From Actinokineospora inagensis DSM 44258 (GTDB lineage: Bacteria; Actinomycetota; Actinomycetes; Mycobacteriales; Pseudonocardiaceae), in NCBI RefSeq assembly GCF_000482865.1, contig NZ_AXWW01000014.1, positions 110,064 through 174,063 of the forward strand: a stretch of 64,000 bases of DNA. The letters are read 5' to 3'. The notes beneath the pieces were generated by a model. The model saw nothing but the letters and a program-made list of their open reading frames with translations. It searched no databases and was not told where the DNA came from. Of the stretch, positions 1-8,270 are shown piece by piece. Both the position numbers and the translations under genes were made by a program. How positions within the stretch are numbered: position 1 is the stretch's first letter; each line of letters opens with the position of its first letter.

Positions 1-585
1 TTCCCGGAAGCTGCGCCCCGGGGTGTGCACGTCGGCGGAGATCCCGGCGGGGAGTGGGCGGCCGGTGCGCGGGTCGGTCCAGGTCGCGTCCTCGGGTTCG
101 ACCACCAGGGCGCCGTTGAGACCGTGACTCTGCGCGCCCTCACCGCGGACGTCGGCCATGTCACCGAAGTGGAAGACGCCTTCGTGTTCGCACACCCACT
201 CGTAGAGCCTGCTGGTTCCCGGGGCGACCGAGGTGTCCGGGTTCGCACCCGCCGCCAGTCCATCTTGGACTCGGGCGTCGTAGCGAACGCCCTGCATGGT
301 CATGCCCACCGGGCGTGGGAGTTCGTTGCGCAGCCGGACCTTCAGCCGCTCGCCCCGCCGGACGCGGAGGACCAGCGGGACCGCGAGGGGGTGCGGCTTG
401 GGCACGGCATCGGGGTCGGTCAGGTAGCTGGGAAACGGGTCCGGCCACGTCGCGGCGACCTCACGCAGAACCGGCGCGTCCTCGGCGAGCACGAACAACG
501 CGCCGCGCTTGTCGTGGTCACCGAAACCGTTGTAGGCGATGGGAACCTGCAGGGCGACGACCTCGTATTCGCGGACCTGGGTCAT
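1..585 (-). CDS. Multicopper-oxidase-like protein, N-terminal part (cut by window edge)
   Basis: The reading frame opens at an ATG that overlaps the stop of the preceding methyltransferase gene (ATGA) and stays open to the first base of the window, so about 195 residues of the N-terminus are seen. The visible part has cupredoxin-like text: a segment PVGMTMQGVRYD, then a GVFHFGDM stretch, then HGLNGALVVEPEDATW. The last block resembles the G-L-x-G-x-L-I-V-E-P strand of multicopper oxidases, which follows the first HxH copper motif. The usual WYHDH copper motif is altered here, so copper binding at this site is uncertain. No signal peptide is visible at this start. It is the last visible gene of a translationally coupled seven-gene operon and would be its terminal oxidase. 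The family call is an inference from these motifs; the C-terminal copper sites lie outside the window. Confidence 0.6.
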   Translation of the reverse strand, partial: MTQVREYEVVALQVPIAYNGFGDHDKRGALFVLAEDAPVLREVAATWPDPFPSYLTDPDAVPKPHPLAVPLVLRVRRGERLKVRLRNELPRPVGMTMQGVRYDARVQDGLAAGANPDTSVAPGTSRLYEWVCEHEGVFHFGDMADVRGEGAQSHGLNGALVVEPEDATWTDPRTGRPLPAGISADVHTPGRSFRE

Positions 586-1601
586 GCGGCACCGCCCACG
601 AGGTCGGCGACCGTGCCGTGGTCGTAGGTGGCGATCACCGAGCCGGAGCGGAGAACCCGGCCGCGCCAACGGTAGTCGTTGCCGAGGCTACCCCGGGGCG
701 ACCAACTGAAGTCGAGGGTGACGCGGTCGCCCTGCCGGACCGGGATGGGCTCGCGGATCGGCAGGTAGGCGTGCTTCCAACTGTCCGATGTGGAACCAGC
801 CGCGATGTCGTCGCCGGAGAGGTCGAGAGCGACCGAGGGTGCGAGCGTGGACACGAAGTACCCCTTGAAGCCGGTGAAAACCCCGTCGCGGCGGATGGTG
901 TGCGGAAGGGACACCGAGGTCGCGGGGCTGGGGTCGGCACCGAAGACGTGTGTGGTGGCGACGCGCGGGGACGCCAGGTGGGCGGCGATCGGGATGATGG
1001 CGTCGTAGTAGAGCGAGAACGGGTCGCGAACCAGCAGACCGCCGTCATCGTCGGCTATGGACTCGGCACCGTGTACACGTCCATTGAGGACATTGCTGTG
1101 CGCGACGGCGGCCGAGACCGGGGTCAGGTAGCACTGGGCGTCGACCGGGAGCATGGTGCCGCCGTCGGCGAGGAAGCGGCGGCGGGCGTCGGTCAGGATG
1201 GCGACGCAGCCCTCGTTGTCGACCAGGTTGCCCAGCGTCTCCGACACGATCACGTCGACCCGTTCCGGCAGCGTGACGTCGAACGACAGGCCCGCGACGG
1301 GGATGAACCGGTCGCCGAACCCGGCCAGCTCGCGCGCGGCCCGCGCCAGGACCGGTTCGGCGAAGTCGAGCCCGTAGACCCGGTCGGCGCCCGCCTCCAG
1401 CGCCCACCTGGCCAGGATTCCGGTGCCGGTGCCCAGGTCCAGCACGGTGCTGCCGGGCCGGACCACCTCGCGAATCGCCTCGGCGTAGGCGGCCATCCGG
1501 ATCCGGTCGCCGAGCAGCAGCTCGTGGAACCCGTCGTCCCAGGCCGTGATCAGCTCGGACGCGGGCAGCCACACCTCCTCGGCGGAGTATGTCTGGCTCA
1601 T
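582..1601 (-). CDS. PRMT-like class I SAM-dependent methyltransferase
   Basis: The protein has 339 residues. Motif I (VLDLGTGTG, residues 53-61) is followed by an acidic end of strand 2 (YGLDF), typical of class I methyltransferases. The segment SETLGNLVDNE (120-130) matches the double-glutamate loop of protein arginine methyltransferases: E121 and E130 are nine residues apart, the spacing seen in PRMTs. The C-terminal half is a beta-rich barrel-like region, also as in PRMTs. Start choice: the ATG at 1601 overlaps the Rieske gene stop (ATGA); the longer frame upstream is out-of-frame shadow. Bacterial PRMT-like proteins in biosynthetic operons can methylate guanidines or small amines, and with an aminotransferase and oxidases alongside, a small-molecule or peptide guanidine/amine substrate is a reasonable inference. 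The substrate cannot be read from sequence. Confidence 0.82.
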   Translation of the reverse strand: MSQTYSAEEVWLPASELITAWDDGFHELLLGDRIRMAAYAEAIREVVRPGSTVLDLGTGTGILARWALEAGADRVYGLDFAEPVLARAARELAGFGDRFIPVAGLSFDVTLPERVDVIVSETLGNLVDNEGCVAILTDARRRFLADGGTMLPVDAQCYLTPVSAAVAHSNVLNGRVHGAESIADDDGGLLVRDPFSLYYDAIIPIAAHLASPRVATTHVFGADPSPATSVSLPHTIRRDGVFTGFKGYFVSTLAPSVALDLSGDDIAAGSTSDSWKHAYLPIREPIPVRQGDRVTLDFSWSPRGSLGNDYRWRGRVLRSGSVIATYDHGTVADLVGGAA

Positions 1602-1939
1602 CGTCGGGTGTCTCCCCCTTCTGGTCGAACCTGTTCTGATCGAGACTCGGTGACCGGGAGATCCCCGGTCACCGGACCCGCGACCCGGCACCCCGTGGCC
1701 AGGTCGAACGCCGACCGGTGCAGCGGGCAGGTGACCCGCAGCGTGCGCGCGTTGAGGTGCGCGTGCACCAGTCGGCCCTTCCGGTGTGGACACTCGGCCG
1801 GGATGCGGAACTCGCGGTCCCCCACCGTGATCGCGACCTCGTCGTCCGACACCTGCCGGATGACCGGCTCGACCGGCTCGTCGGTCACCAACTCCGCCGC
1901 TGCGGTGACGGCCTTGTGCCACGCGTCCGCGCTGGTCAT
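1598..1939 (-). CDS. Small Rieske [2Fe-2S] protein
   Basis: The protein has 113 residues. It carries both halves of a Rieske cluster site: C50-x-H52 in AECPHRKG and C71-x-x-H74 in CPLHRSAFD. There is no catalytic mononuclear-iron domain, so it is a ferredoxin-type electron carrier or regulatory subunit rather than a dioxygenase. It overlaps the diiron enzyme gene upstream and the methyltransferase downstream by four bases each, which implies translational coupling and equal dosage. The simplest inference is that it donates electrons to the adjacent heme-oxygenase-like diiron protein or to another oxidase in the operon. A reductase partner is not visible in the window. Confidence 0.88.
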   Translation of the reverse strand: MTSADAWHKAVTAAAELVTDEPVEPVIRQVSDDEVAITVGDREFRIPAECPHRKGRLVHAHLNARTLRVTCPLHRSAFDLATGCRVAGPVTGDLPVTESRSEQVRPEGGDTRR

Positions 1940-2766
1940 CGCCCGCTCCGGGCGACCGCCTTCGCCACGGCCGCGTCGACCGCCGAACCCAGCAACGACG
2001 ACAGCAACCTGGCACCCACCACCAACTTCGTCGGGTTGATGCCGTGCACCGCCTCGTACTCCTTGATGGCGGTCTGCATCTCCTTCATGTGGAAGTCGTC
2101 GATGTGGATGTGTTCGGTGTAGTACCGGCCGTGCGCCAGGCCGAGGCGTTCGCAGGCGCGGGCCTGGAAGGCGAACGCATCCGGGATGGCGGCTTCGAGG
2201 TAGGCCAACGCGCCCAGGAAGTACTCGACGTCCACCGCGCGGGAAGCCATCCAGTAGAAGGAGTTCAGGAACGCGAAGGTCTCGTCGTTCGTGTCGGCCA
2301 GGACGTCGGGCAACTCGGTCGGCAGGCCCAACTCGGCCAGCAGGTCGCGGTAGAGCTGGGAGTGCGCCTGGGCGATGTTGCCGCAGCCGAACTCGTCGAT
2401 CATCACCCGCATCACGGCCATCTGCGCGCGGATCGGCAGCCGGGCGACGGCGGGGAAGAAGTTCTGCGCCTCGGTCAACCCGTCCGGCGCGAACTCCAGG
2501 ACCACGGTGGTGAACTCGGCCAGCGTGGCCTCCTCGGCGATGAACCGGCTGCTCGGCGCCCCGCCCTTCTCACTGTCCAGCAACGACTTCAGCTCGGCAA
2601 GCCAGTCGGCGCGGGTGGCCAGGACCGGGGCCGCCGCTTCGAGTTCCGCGACCAGCGGGACGATCCACCCGGCCTCGGCGGCCTCGATCCGGGCGTAGCG
2701 CTCGGCGTCGGGGACGCTTCTGTTGTCCAGGAACAAGTTTCGCAAGGACAAGAGAGTGGTGGTCAT
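1936..2766 (-). CDS. Heme-oxygenase-like diiron (HDO) family enzyme
   Basis: The protein has 276 residues and is almost entirely helical by composition. It fits the iron-containing redox enzyme / heme-oxygenase-like diiron oxidase superfamily. Candidate metal ligands are E125 and H135 in DEFGCGNIAQAH, and E218/H219, D223 or D224 and H226 in YTEHIHIDDFH. Members of this fold (for example SznF, UndA, BesC) N-oxygenate amines or cleave and desaturate amino or fatty acids. Start choice: the ATG at 2766 overlaps the stop of the aldolase gene; the longer upstream frame is out-of-frame noise. With a Rieske protein directly downstream and a PLP aminotransferase at the operon head, oxidation of an amino-acid-derived intermediate is likely. 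The reaction type is an inference. Confidence 0.78.
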   Translation of the reverse strand: MTTTLLSLRNLFLDNRSVPDAERYARIEAAEAGWIVPLVAELEAAAPVLATRADWLAELKSLLDSEKGGAPSSRFIAEEATLAEFTTVVLEFAPDGLTEAQNFFPAVARLPIRAQMAVMRVMIDEFGCGNIAQAHSQLYRDLLAELGLPTELPDVLADTNDETFAFLNSFYWMASRAVDVEYFLGALAYLEAAIPDAFAFQARACERLGLAHGRYYTEHIHIDDFHMKEMQTAIKEYEAVHGINPTKLVVGARLLSSLLGSAVDAAVAKAVARSGR

Positions 2767-3551
2767 CGTTCCCCGCAGGGGTTCACGGTCGCCGGGGTCG
2801 AGATGACGCCACGGCGGCACAGGTCGGTTTTCACGTGGCGGTACCAGTCGGGCTCGGCGAGCCGGTAGCGGGTGCACGCTTCGTCCAGTTCGGCTGGTCC
2901 GGCGTCCCCGGCGTAGTACCGGGAGCACAGTTCCGGCTCCACATTGGCCAGTGCGAAGACGTAGCCGTCCACGCCCGGCGTGTGGACGACCAGGTCCTCA
3001 TACCCCTGCCACACCACCACATCCGGTCGCGCTTCGAGGAGGGCGTTGGTGGCCGCCGGGTCGCCGCCGGAGTCCTTCACGGCGACGACCCCGTCCAGCT
3101 CGCACACCCGCAGCAAGGTCTCCCGGTCGAGCAGGTTCCGCGACACCGCCGACTCGTGGTAGACGACGACGGGCACGGGCACCGCGGCGACCAGGTCCGC
3201 GTAGTGCCGGAACATCTCCTCCTGCGACACGTCCGGCCCGGTCGGTGTCGGCGAGACGACCCCGGAGACCCCGAGGTCGACCGCCGCGCGCGCTCGGGTG
3301 GCGATCTCCGCGCTGGTCCGGCACTGGACACCGGCGAGGACCGGGAGCCCACCCGCGTGGGTGACCGAGTGGCGGACCATCGCGGCCCACCGCTCGTCGT
3401 CGAGGGCCCAGCCCTCGCCGGTGCTCAGCCCGGGAACCAGCGCGACGACGTACCCGCCGACCGCGCCGACCAGCCTCGCCACGTCCGCCTCGGACACGTG
3501 ACCGGCCGCGGTGACCGGCGTGACCAGCGGGACGAGCACGCCCGACCGCAT
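2763..3551 (-). CDS. DapA/NanA-family Schiff-base aldolase or lyase
   Basis: The 262-residue protein is a TIM barrel of the dihydrodipicolinate synthase / N-acetylneuraminate lyase family. It has a GLSTGE segment (41-46) in the place of the family GTTGE loop, the catalytic tyrosine in VVVYHES (Y131), and the Schiff-base lysine in VVAVKDSGG (K159). The family condenses or cleaves pyruvate-type ketoacids with aldehydes through a lysine imine. It is about 30 residues shorter than typical DapA. Its place inside a biosynthetic operon argues for a specialised aldol step rather than lysine synthesis. It overlaps the HDO gene by four bases, and its start lies four bases after the stop of the unknown gene upstream. 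Confidence 0.85.
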   Translation of the reverse strand: MRSGVLVPLVTPVTAAGHVSEADVARLVGAVGGYVVALVPGLSTGEGWALDDERWAAMVRHSVTHAGGLPVLAGVQCRTSAEIATRARAAVDLGVSGVVSPTPTGPDVSQEEMFRHYADLVAAVPVPVVVYHESAVSRNLLDRETLLRVCELDGVVAVKDSGGDPAATNALLEARPDVVVWQGYEDLVVHTPGVDGYVFALANVEPELCSRYYAGDAGPAELDEACTRYRLAEPDWYRHVKTDLCRRGVISTPATVNPCGER

Positions 3552-3555
3552 CGGC

Positions 3556-4095
3556 TCACCACCCCCCGACGTCGACCCGCAGCACCAGCGACGCCTGGTA
3601 GAGCGCCTCCAGTCCCGCCGGGAACTCCGGTTCGGCGCCGACCGGGTCCGGTCCGCGCACCGGCAGCCCGGCCCCGGTCGGGTACCGCTGGTCGACGGAG
3701 AACAGGGTGCCGCCGCGACCGATGGCCTGGCTGACGGTCAGCCGCTCGGTCAGCGGCAGGTCCGTGAGCAGCAGGGCCCGGGAGACGTCGTCGACCGTGT
3801 AACCCACCCGGTTCACGGCCATGTCGGTGTGCAGGTTGTCCATGAACGGGTAGTAGCCGTCCTGGACTTCCCGCGGGTGCGACCACACGATGTCGTCGCA
3901 GAGCCCCACCTGTTCCAGGCTCATCGTCACACCGGTGGCCAGCCTGCACACGAAGAACGCCTTGCAGGACCGGCGGACGCGCTCGTCGGTGCTGTGCATG
4001 CCCATGAACAGGGTCGCGTCGACGAACTCGGTGACCCGGATGCCCTGCTCGGGTATCCCAGCGGCCCTGGCGGTCCCAGCGGTCCCGGTCGTCAC
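3556..4095 (-). CDS. Unknown 179-residue protein of the aminotransferase/HDO operon
   Basis: I do not recognise this protein with certainty. It starts with an ATG overlapping the aminotransferase stop (ATGA) and sits second in the operon. Residues 20-45 read [21 protein letters not shown] and onward: a hydrophobic strand with an early aspartate followed by an HSTDE segment. Further on there are [15 protein letters not shown] and [10 protein letters not shown]. The early strand-aspartate and later acidic residues are loosely like PIN-type nuclease folds, but this is speculation. There is no signal peptide or membrane segment. The conserved-looking Cys, His and Asp residues could equally serve metal binding. 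Its constant translational coupling to the pathway enzymes suggests a dedicated enzyme or partner. Confidence 0.75.
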   Translation of the reverse strand: MTTGTAGTARAAGIPEQGIRVTEFVDATLFMGMHSTDERVRRSCKAFFVCRLATGVTMSLEQVGLCDDIVWSHPREVQDGYYPFMDNLHTDMAVNRVGYTVDDVSRALLLTDLPLTERLTVSQAIGRGGTLFSVDQRYPTGAGLPVRGPDPVGAEPEFPAGLEALYQASLVLRVDVGGW

Positions 4096-5294
4096 GGCGC
4101 GGCCCAGCCGGTGACCTGGGTGTCGAGCAGTGCGCGCAGCCGGGTCATCGCCTCGGCGAACATCCGCGGGTCGCGGGCCAGCGCCAACCGCACGTACTCC
4201 TCACCGCGGCTCGGCTCGCTCCAGTGGAAGTAACGGCCGGGCAACAGGTACAGCTCGTCCGCCGCGAGCAGTCCCTGCAACCGGGTGGCCGAGAACAGCG
4301 GCGGGCACACCCGGAACCACGCCACGCTCACCTTCGCCACGGGTTCCTGGTAGACCAGCGGCGACCCGGCCAGCGCGCGGACCGCGGCGGACCGGTTCGT
4401 GTCCAGCACGGACCGCACCGACGTCATCCGGTCGGCGGCCGAGTCCTCGATGTACTCGGTGAGCATGTTCAGCACGAACGGCGACACGTTCAGCAGCACG
4501 CTGGTGTGGATGTTGTACAGCTCCGGCCAGATGTCCCGGCTGCAGGTCAGCAGCGCGGCCTTGGCGTCCTGCACCGGCCAGGTCTTGCCGGTGTCCTCCA
4601 GGGCGACGTAGGACACCCCGGACTCCTCCAGCAGCGCGTAGACGTCGAACCGGTCCAGGCTGTCGTCGAAGAGGGTGAACGCGGCGAAGCAGAAGTCGAC
4701 CAGCAGCAGTTTGTCGTGGTCGCGGCAGAACCGGACCACCTCCTCGAAGCCGCGCCGCCCGTGCCGCAGCAGCGTGGCGCCGGTGGGGTTGTTCGGGTCC
4801 ACCAGGAACAACGCGTCGGTGCGGACGGTGGCGGCGAGGTTGTCGTACAGCGTGGCCGGGTCGTCCAGCAGGGACTCGGCGAACGGGTAGAGCGGCACGC
4901 CGACGTTGCTGAGCACGTCGTGCAGGTTGTCGAAGCAGGGTTCCACCAGCGACACCGACATCCGGCGGCGCTTGAGGTACATGGCGGCGACCAGGGTGGA
5001 GATCGACGCGGCGTAGGAGAGCAGCGTCCGCCGCAGCGGTGGGGCGGTGGGCTGGCCGTGCAGCCGGAAGAACGCCTCGATGAAGCGGTTCTCGTAGTCG
5101 GCCTGCTTGCCGTCCTCCGCCTCGTACCACAACTGCGGCAGCCGGGCCACGATCGCCCGCTGGCTCGGCGACTGGCGCTGGTGGGTGTGCGCGTCGGCGA
5201 GATTGAACTCGGTCTTGAGCGCCTGGATCTCGTGCTGGGTCAGGTCGACCAACTCGGTGCCGAACACTCCCGGCGCGGTCTGCACGGTGTTCAC
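4092..5294 (-). CDS. Fold-type I PLP aminotransferase (class I/II), operon head
   Basis: The protein has 400 residues from a GTG start at 5294. That start is preceded by a strong ribosome binding site (GGGGGAGGAA, about seven bases upstream), so the longer frame is rejected. The active site is legible: VDPNNPTG (166-172) for substrate and PLP contacts, LLVDFCF with D200 for the pyridine nitrogen, and LEDTGKTWP with K237 as the Schiff-base lysine. The WP after the lysine differs from the usual Ser-Lys-x-Phe-Gly context and suggests a divergent subgroup, as in PLP enzymes of specialised metabolism. It heads a tightly overlapped operon with an aldolase, diiron enzyme, Rieske protein, methyltransferase and oxidase. 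Transamination of a non-proteinogenic amino acid, or a PLP-dependent oxidation, is inferred. Confidence 0.85.
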   Translation of the reverse strand: MNTVQTAPGVFGTELVDLTQHEIQALKTEFNLADAHTHQRQSPSQRAIVARLPQLWYEAEDGKQADYENRFIEAFFRLHGQPTAPPLRRTLLSYAASISTLVAAMYLKRRRMSVSLVEPCFDNLHDVLSNVGVPLYPFAESLLDDPATLYDNLAATVRTDALFLVDPNNPTGATLLRHGRRGFEEVVRFCRDHDKLLLVDFCFAAFTLFDDSLDRFDVYALLEESGVSYVALEDTGKTWPVQDAKAALLTCSRDIWPELYNIHTSVLLNVSPFVLNMLTEYIEDSAADRMTSVRSVLDTNRSAAVRALAGSPLVYQEPVAKVSVAWFRVCPPLFSATRLQGLLAADELYLLPGRYFHWSEPSRGEEYVRLALARDPRMFAEAMTRLRALLDTQVTGWAAP

Positions 5295-6035
5295 GCGATT
5301 ATTCCTCCCCCGGTGGCCGGTGCTGACCGCGAAGGCGCGACGACGATTCACCGGTGCGCGGAAAACCACGGTCGACGGGCTCGCGTGAAACCACGCGACC
5401 GCGTTCATCGGCCGCGCGGCGCGATTCCCCCGCGACCGCACCCGCACCAGCGGTGTCGCAAAACCCCCTCGGCCCCCACCGCACCACGCCTCGTCCACCC
5501 GCGACCGGACCCTGCGCCCGGCCTGCGGCGTCCCGCGATGTTGGAACTGACTGCGTTACCCGCCCCCGACCGGCACCCGCGAGCGCGCCCACCCCACCGG
5601 TGGCCGTGACCCGTTCGCGGGATATCGAACCGGAGACCCCCAATTAATCGAATCGAAACCGACGGACCCGACCCTGCCACAAGCGACCGGAACGGGCAAC
5701 CCGACTGTCCGGAATTCACTCGATAAGGAGGCCACCAACTGACTCTGGGTAAGGCCGCAACGGTGCGGTAATCACGCATCGTCGATCACCCATCGCTTTC
5801 CGGAAATGATCCGACGCGCACCTCCTCCCGATACCGAACAACCCAAACCGGCGAATTGCCGTACCGATCAGGGCGCCGCCCGTCACGTTCCCGGTCCGGC
5901 CACCGACAACGACCCGCGACCCCCACGACCGCGGGTCGGCCGGTGACCGCACGGGCAGGGCGCCCCACCGGTGGGCGGGGCGCCCCGGACTGCCCAAGCG
6001 ACCGGGCAGGCCCGACCACGTCCGATCGGGACGGG
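5295..6035. other. Intergenic region upstream of the aminotransferase operon
   Basis: There is no convincing gene. Open frames here have shadow-like composition and no ribosome binding sites. The segment near 5630-5700 is less GC-rich than its surroundings and probably holds the promoter of the minus-strand operon, but I cannot place -10 or -35 boxes with confidence. A strong hairpin at 5953-5995 is listed separately. Confidence 0.6.
5953..5995 (-). terminator. Hairpin terminator after yceI
   Basis: Nested inverted repeats GGGCAG/CTGCCC and GGCGCCCC/GGGGCGCC enclose a short loop. It lies about 40 bases beyond the YceI stop codon on the minus strand, fitting a GC-rich terminator for the rhodanese-YceI transcript. 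Confidence 0.6.
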
Positions 6036-6623
6036 TCAGGCGGTCTCGTGGACGAGCTCGACCTCCAGCTCCAAGTCGATCTCCTTGGACACCAGGATGC
6101 CGCCTGCCTCCAGCGCCATGTTCCAGGTCAGGCCCCAGTCCTCGCGGTTGATCCGGCCCTTGGCGGAGAACACCGCGCGGTTGTTGCCCCACGGGTCGGC
6201 CACCACGCCGAGGTGCTCGACCTTGAGCGACACCGACCGGGACACGCCCTTGATGGTGAGGTCACCCTCCAGCACACCGCCCGCGCCGATCCAGGAGACC
6301 GACGTCGACGTGAAGGTGGCGGTGGGGTGGTTGGCGACGTCGAAGAAGTCGTCCGAGCGCAGGTGGTCGTCGCGGGTCTTGTCGCCGCTGCTGACGGTGG
6401 TCATGTCGATGGTCACCTCGACACTGCTCTCCTCCGGCTGCTCGGCGACGGTGACCACGCCGTCCACCCCGGTGAACCGGCCGCGCACCTTGGTGATCAT
6501 GAAGTGCCTGCCGACGAAGCCGACCTCGGCGTGGCCCGGGTCGACCTTCCAGGTCCCCGCGACCGGCAGTTCGACGCCGCCGAGGACCCGGGCGGAGCTG
6601 TTCTTGGACTCGGTGTTGGTCAT
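6036..6623 (-). CDS. YceI-family lipid-binding protein
   Basis: The 195-residue protein is of the YceI family: an eight-stranded lipocalin-like barrel that binds isoprenoids or fatty-acid amides. Typical text is seen in order: GTWKVDPGHAEVGFVGRH near the N-terminus, VRGRFTGVDG, HLRSDDFFDVANHPTATF in the middle, and the ending KGRINREDWGLTW. No signal peptide is present, so it is probably cytoplasmic, unlike E. coli YceI. It lies 22 bases downstream of the rhodanese gene on the same strand and is probably cotranscribed. The divergent MarR gene and the paired palindrome between them suggest oxidant- or phenolic-responsive control. The YceI call is certain, the ligand is not. Confidence 0.93.
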   Translation of the reverse strand: MTNTESKNSSARVLGGVELPVAGTWKVDPGHAEVGFVGRHFMITKVRGRFTGVDGVVTVAEQPEESSVEVTIDMTTVSSGDKTRDDHLRSDDFFDVANHPTATFTSTSVSWIGAGGVLEGDLTIKGVSRSVSLKVEHLGVVADPWGNNRAVFSAKGRINREDWGLTWNMALEAGGILVSKEIDLELEVELVHETA

Positions 6624-6645
6624 CGCAGTTCTCCCCGATCGGTGG

Positions 6646-6978
6646 TCACTTGGCCGCGGACTCGGTGGGCAGGCCCGCGCCGACCCAGTCCTGCTTGCCC
6701 GCGGCGTACTTGAAGACGTTGGTGTAGCCCAGCTCGATGAGCCGGTCGGCGGCGATGCCGGAGTTGGAGCAGGCCTCGTTCGAGCAGTAGACGATCACCT
6801 CGGCGTCCTTGCTCGGGATGAGGCCGCCCGCGCGGTCGTCGACCTCGTCCAGCGGCAGGTTGAGCGCGCCGGGCAGGTGCGCCTCGTCGTAGTACGACGG
6901 CGGCAACGCCTCCAGGACGACCGCGGAACCGGCGTCGATCTTCTGCTTGACCTCGTCCGTGCTGATGACGCGAGCCAT
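6646..6978 (-). CDS. Single-domain rhodanese (sulfurtransferase)
   Basis: The 110-residue protein is a stand-alone rhodanese domain. Conserved features are YDEAHLPGALNLPLDEV for the CH2A region and VIVYCSNEACSNSG with catalytic C65 opening the active-site loop. The loop CSNEACS contains a second cysteine (C70), which could form a disulfide or take part in persulfide relay. It starts from ATG 6978, facing the marR gene. The probable role is sulfane-sulfur transfer or detoxification. The gene is the promoter-proximal member of a rhodanese-yceI pair. Confidence 0.92.
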   Translation of the reverse strand: MARVISTDEVKQKIDAGSAVVLEALPPSYYDEAHLPGALNLPLDEVDDRAGGLIPSKDAEVIVYCSNEACSNSGIAADRLIELGYTNVFKYAAGKQDWVGAGLPTESAAK

Positions 6979-7024
6979 GGCCCGGCCCCCTGTCTCTCGT
7001 GTCCGTCTCTCGGCGGTCTTGAAT

Positions 7025-7064
7025 GTGCGTCCGCACGCACTTTAACAGATATGTGCGGACGCAC
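7025..7064. promoter_or_regulatory. Paired palindromic operator in the rhodanese/marR divergent promoter
   Basis: GTGCGTCCGCAC (7025-7036) and GTGCGGACGCAC (7053-7064) are each an inverted repeat of GTGCG/CGCAC with a two-base centre and are also reverse complements of each other; their centres are 28 bases apart. MarR proteins bind such palindromes, so the downstream MarR protein is the natural candidate repressor of both directions. A possible -10 (TACACT, 7074-7079) puts the start of transcription at or beside the marR ATG, suggesting a leaderless mRNA. Confidence 0.7.
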
Positions 7065-7086
7065 GCAATCGCCTACACTGGGCGGC

Positions 7087-7566
7087 ATGCGACTCCCCCT
7101 GCGCACCGACCAACTCGGCATCGAGGCGTGGCGCTCGGTGCTGCTGGCCTACAACGCGGCCCTGCGCGCCATCGAGACCGAACTCGACCGGGCGGGCACC
7201 GTCCCGCTCACCTGGTACGACGTGCTGCTCGAACTGCAGGCCGCCGAGGCACCCGGCCTGCGCATGCGCGACCTGGCCGACCGGGTCGTGCTCAGCCGCA
7301 CCCGGGTCAGCCGCCTGGTCGACGAGATGGCCGCCGCGGGCCTCGTGCGCAAGGAGACCGACACCGCCGACCGCCGCGTCGTGTGGGCGGTGCTCACCGA
7401 CGAGGGCAGGACCGCGTTCCGCAAGACTGTCCCCGTGTACCTCGGCGGCATCGAGAAGCACTTCGCGCACTGGCTCACCGAGGAAGAGAAACAGGTCTGC
7501 GCCACCGCCCTGCTCAAAGTCGCCACCGCCCACGCGGCCTGCGACCCGGCCAAGGAGAAGCCATGA
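7087..7566 (+). CDS. MarR-family transcriptional regulator
   Basis: The 159-residue protein starts at ATG 7087, just after the palindromic operator region. The winged-helix core is clear: LRMRDLADRVVLSRTRVSRLVDEMAAAGLV as the recognition helix region, followed by the wing RKETDTADRRVVWAVLTDEG with the D-x-R signature of MarR proteins. The C-terminal helices for dimerisation end in AAHAACDPAKEKP, with a cysteine near the end that might serve as a redox sensor. The gene overlaps the downstream DsbA-like gene by four bases (ATGA), so the two are cotranscribed, while rhodanese and yceI diverge. Autoregulation through the paired palindrome is inferred. Confidence 0.93.
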   Translation: MRLPLRTDQLGIEAWRSVLLAYNAALRAIETELDRAGTVPLTWYDVLLELQAAEAPGLRMRDLADRVVLSRTRVSRLVDEMAAAGLVRKETDTADRRVVWAVLTDEGRTAFRKTVPVYLGGIEKHFAHWLTEEEKQVCATALLKVATAHAACDPAKEKP

Positions 7567-8270
7567 CCACCGACCCCAGGCTCCCCACGACCCCGGACAC
7601 GGTCGTCGTGTTCAGCGACCTCAACTGCTCGTTCGCCCACCTGGGCGTGTACCGCCTGCACAAGGCCCGCCGCGAACTCGGCCTGGACGGCAGGCTGTGG
7701 TTCGACCACCGGGCGTTCCCGCTGGAACTGTTCAACCGGTCGGTCAACGCCCGCACCGGCGTCGACTCGGAGATCGCCGTCCTCGGCGGCATCGAGCCCG
7801 AGGCGGGCTGGCGGATGTGGCAGGGCCCGGACTGGACGTACCCCGTGACCACGCTGCCCGCCCTGGAAGCCGTCCAAGCCGCCAAAGCCCAGAGCTGGGC
7901 CGCGAGCGAAGCCCTCGACCTCGCCCTCCGCGTCGCCTTCTGGTCCGCGGGCCGCACAATCTCCATGCGCCACGTCATCCTGGACGTCGCCGCCGAGACG
8001 GGTGTGGTCGACGTCCCCGCCCTCGCCACAGCCCTCGACGACGGCCGCGCCCGCCGACACGTGATGACCCAGTTCGCGGTGGCGTCGGAGGGACGGGTCA
8101 ACTGCAGCCCCCACGTGTTCCTGTACGACGGGACGAATGAGGCGAATCCGGGCGTTACGGCGCACTGGGCGAACGGGGAGTTCGGATCTGGCTTCCCGGT
8201 GATCGACTCTGACGATCCCGGGATCTACGAACGCCTCCTGAAGCACGCGGCGGGGTTGCTGCCTGGTTGA
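7563..8270 (+). CDS. DsbA/FrnE-type thioredoxin-fold oxidoreductase
   Basis: The 235-residue protein has the DSBA-like thioredoxin fold of the FrnE/2-hydroxychromene isomerase group. The first strand ends FSDLNCSFAHLGVYRLH, the place of the CxxC active site. Only one cysteine (C22) is present and the second position is replaced (C-S-F-A-H), so a dithiol mechanism is unlikely; a monothiol or glutathione/mycothiol-transferase-like role is possible. The C-terminal half has VNCSPHVFLYDG, where a cis-proline precedes the strand as in the family. It is translationally coupled to marR, which suggests it acts on the compound that the regulator senses. Confidence 0.82.
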   Translation: MTTDPRLPTTPDTVVVFSDLNCSFAHLGVYRLHKARRELGLDGRLWFDHRAFPLELFNRSVNARTGVDSEIAVLGGIEPEAGWRMWQGPDWTYPVTTLPALEAVQAAKAQSWAASEALDLALRVAFWSAGRTISMRHVILDVAAETGVVDVPALATALDDGRARRHVMTQFAVASEGRVNCSPHVFLYDGTNEANPGVTAHWANGEFGSGFPVIDSDDPGIYERLLKHAAGLLPG

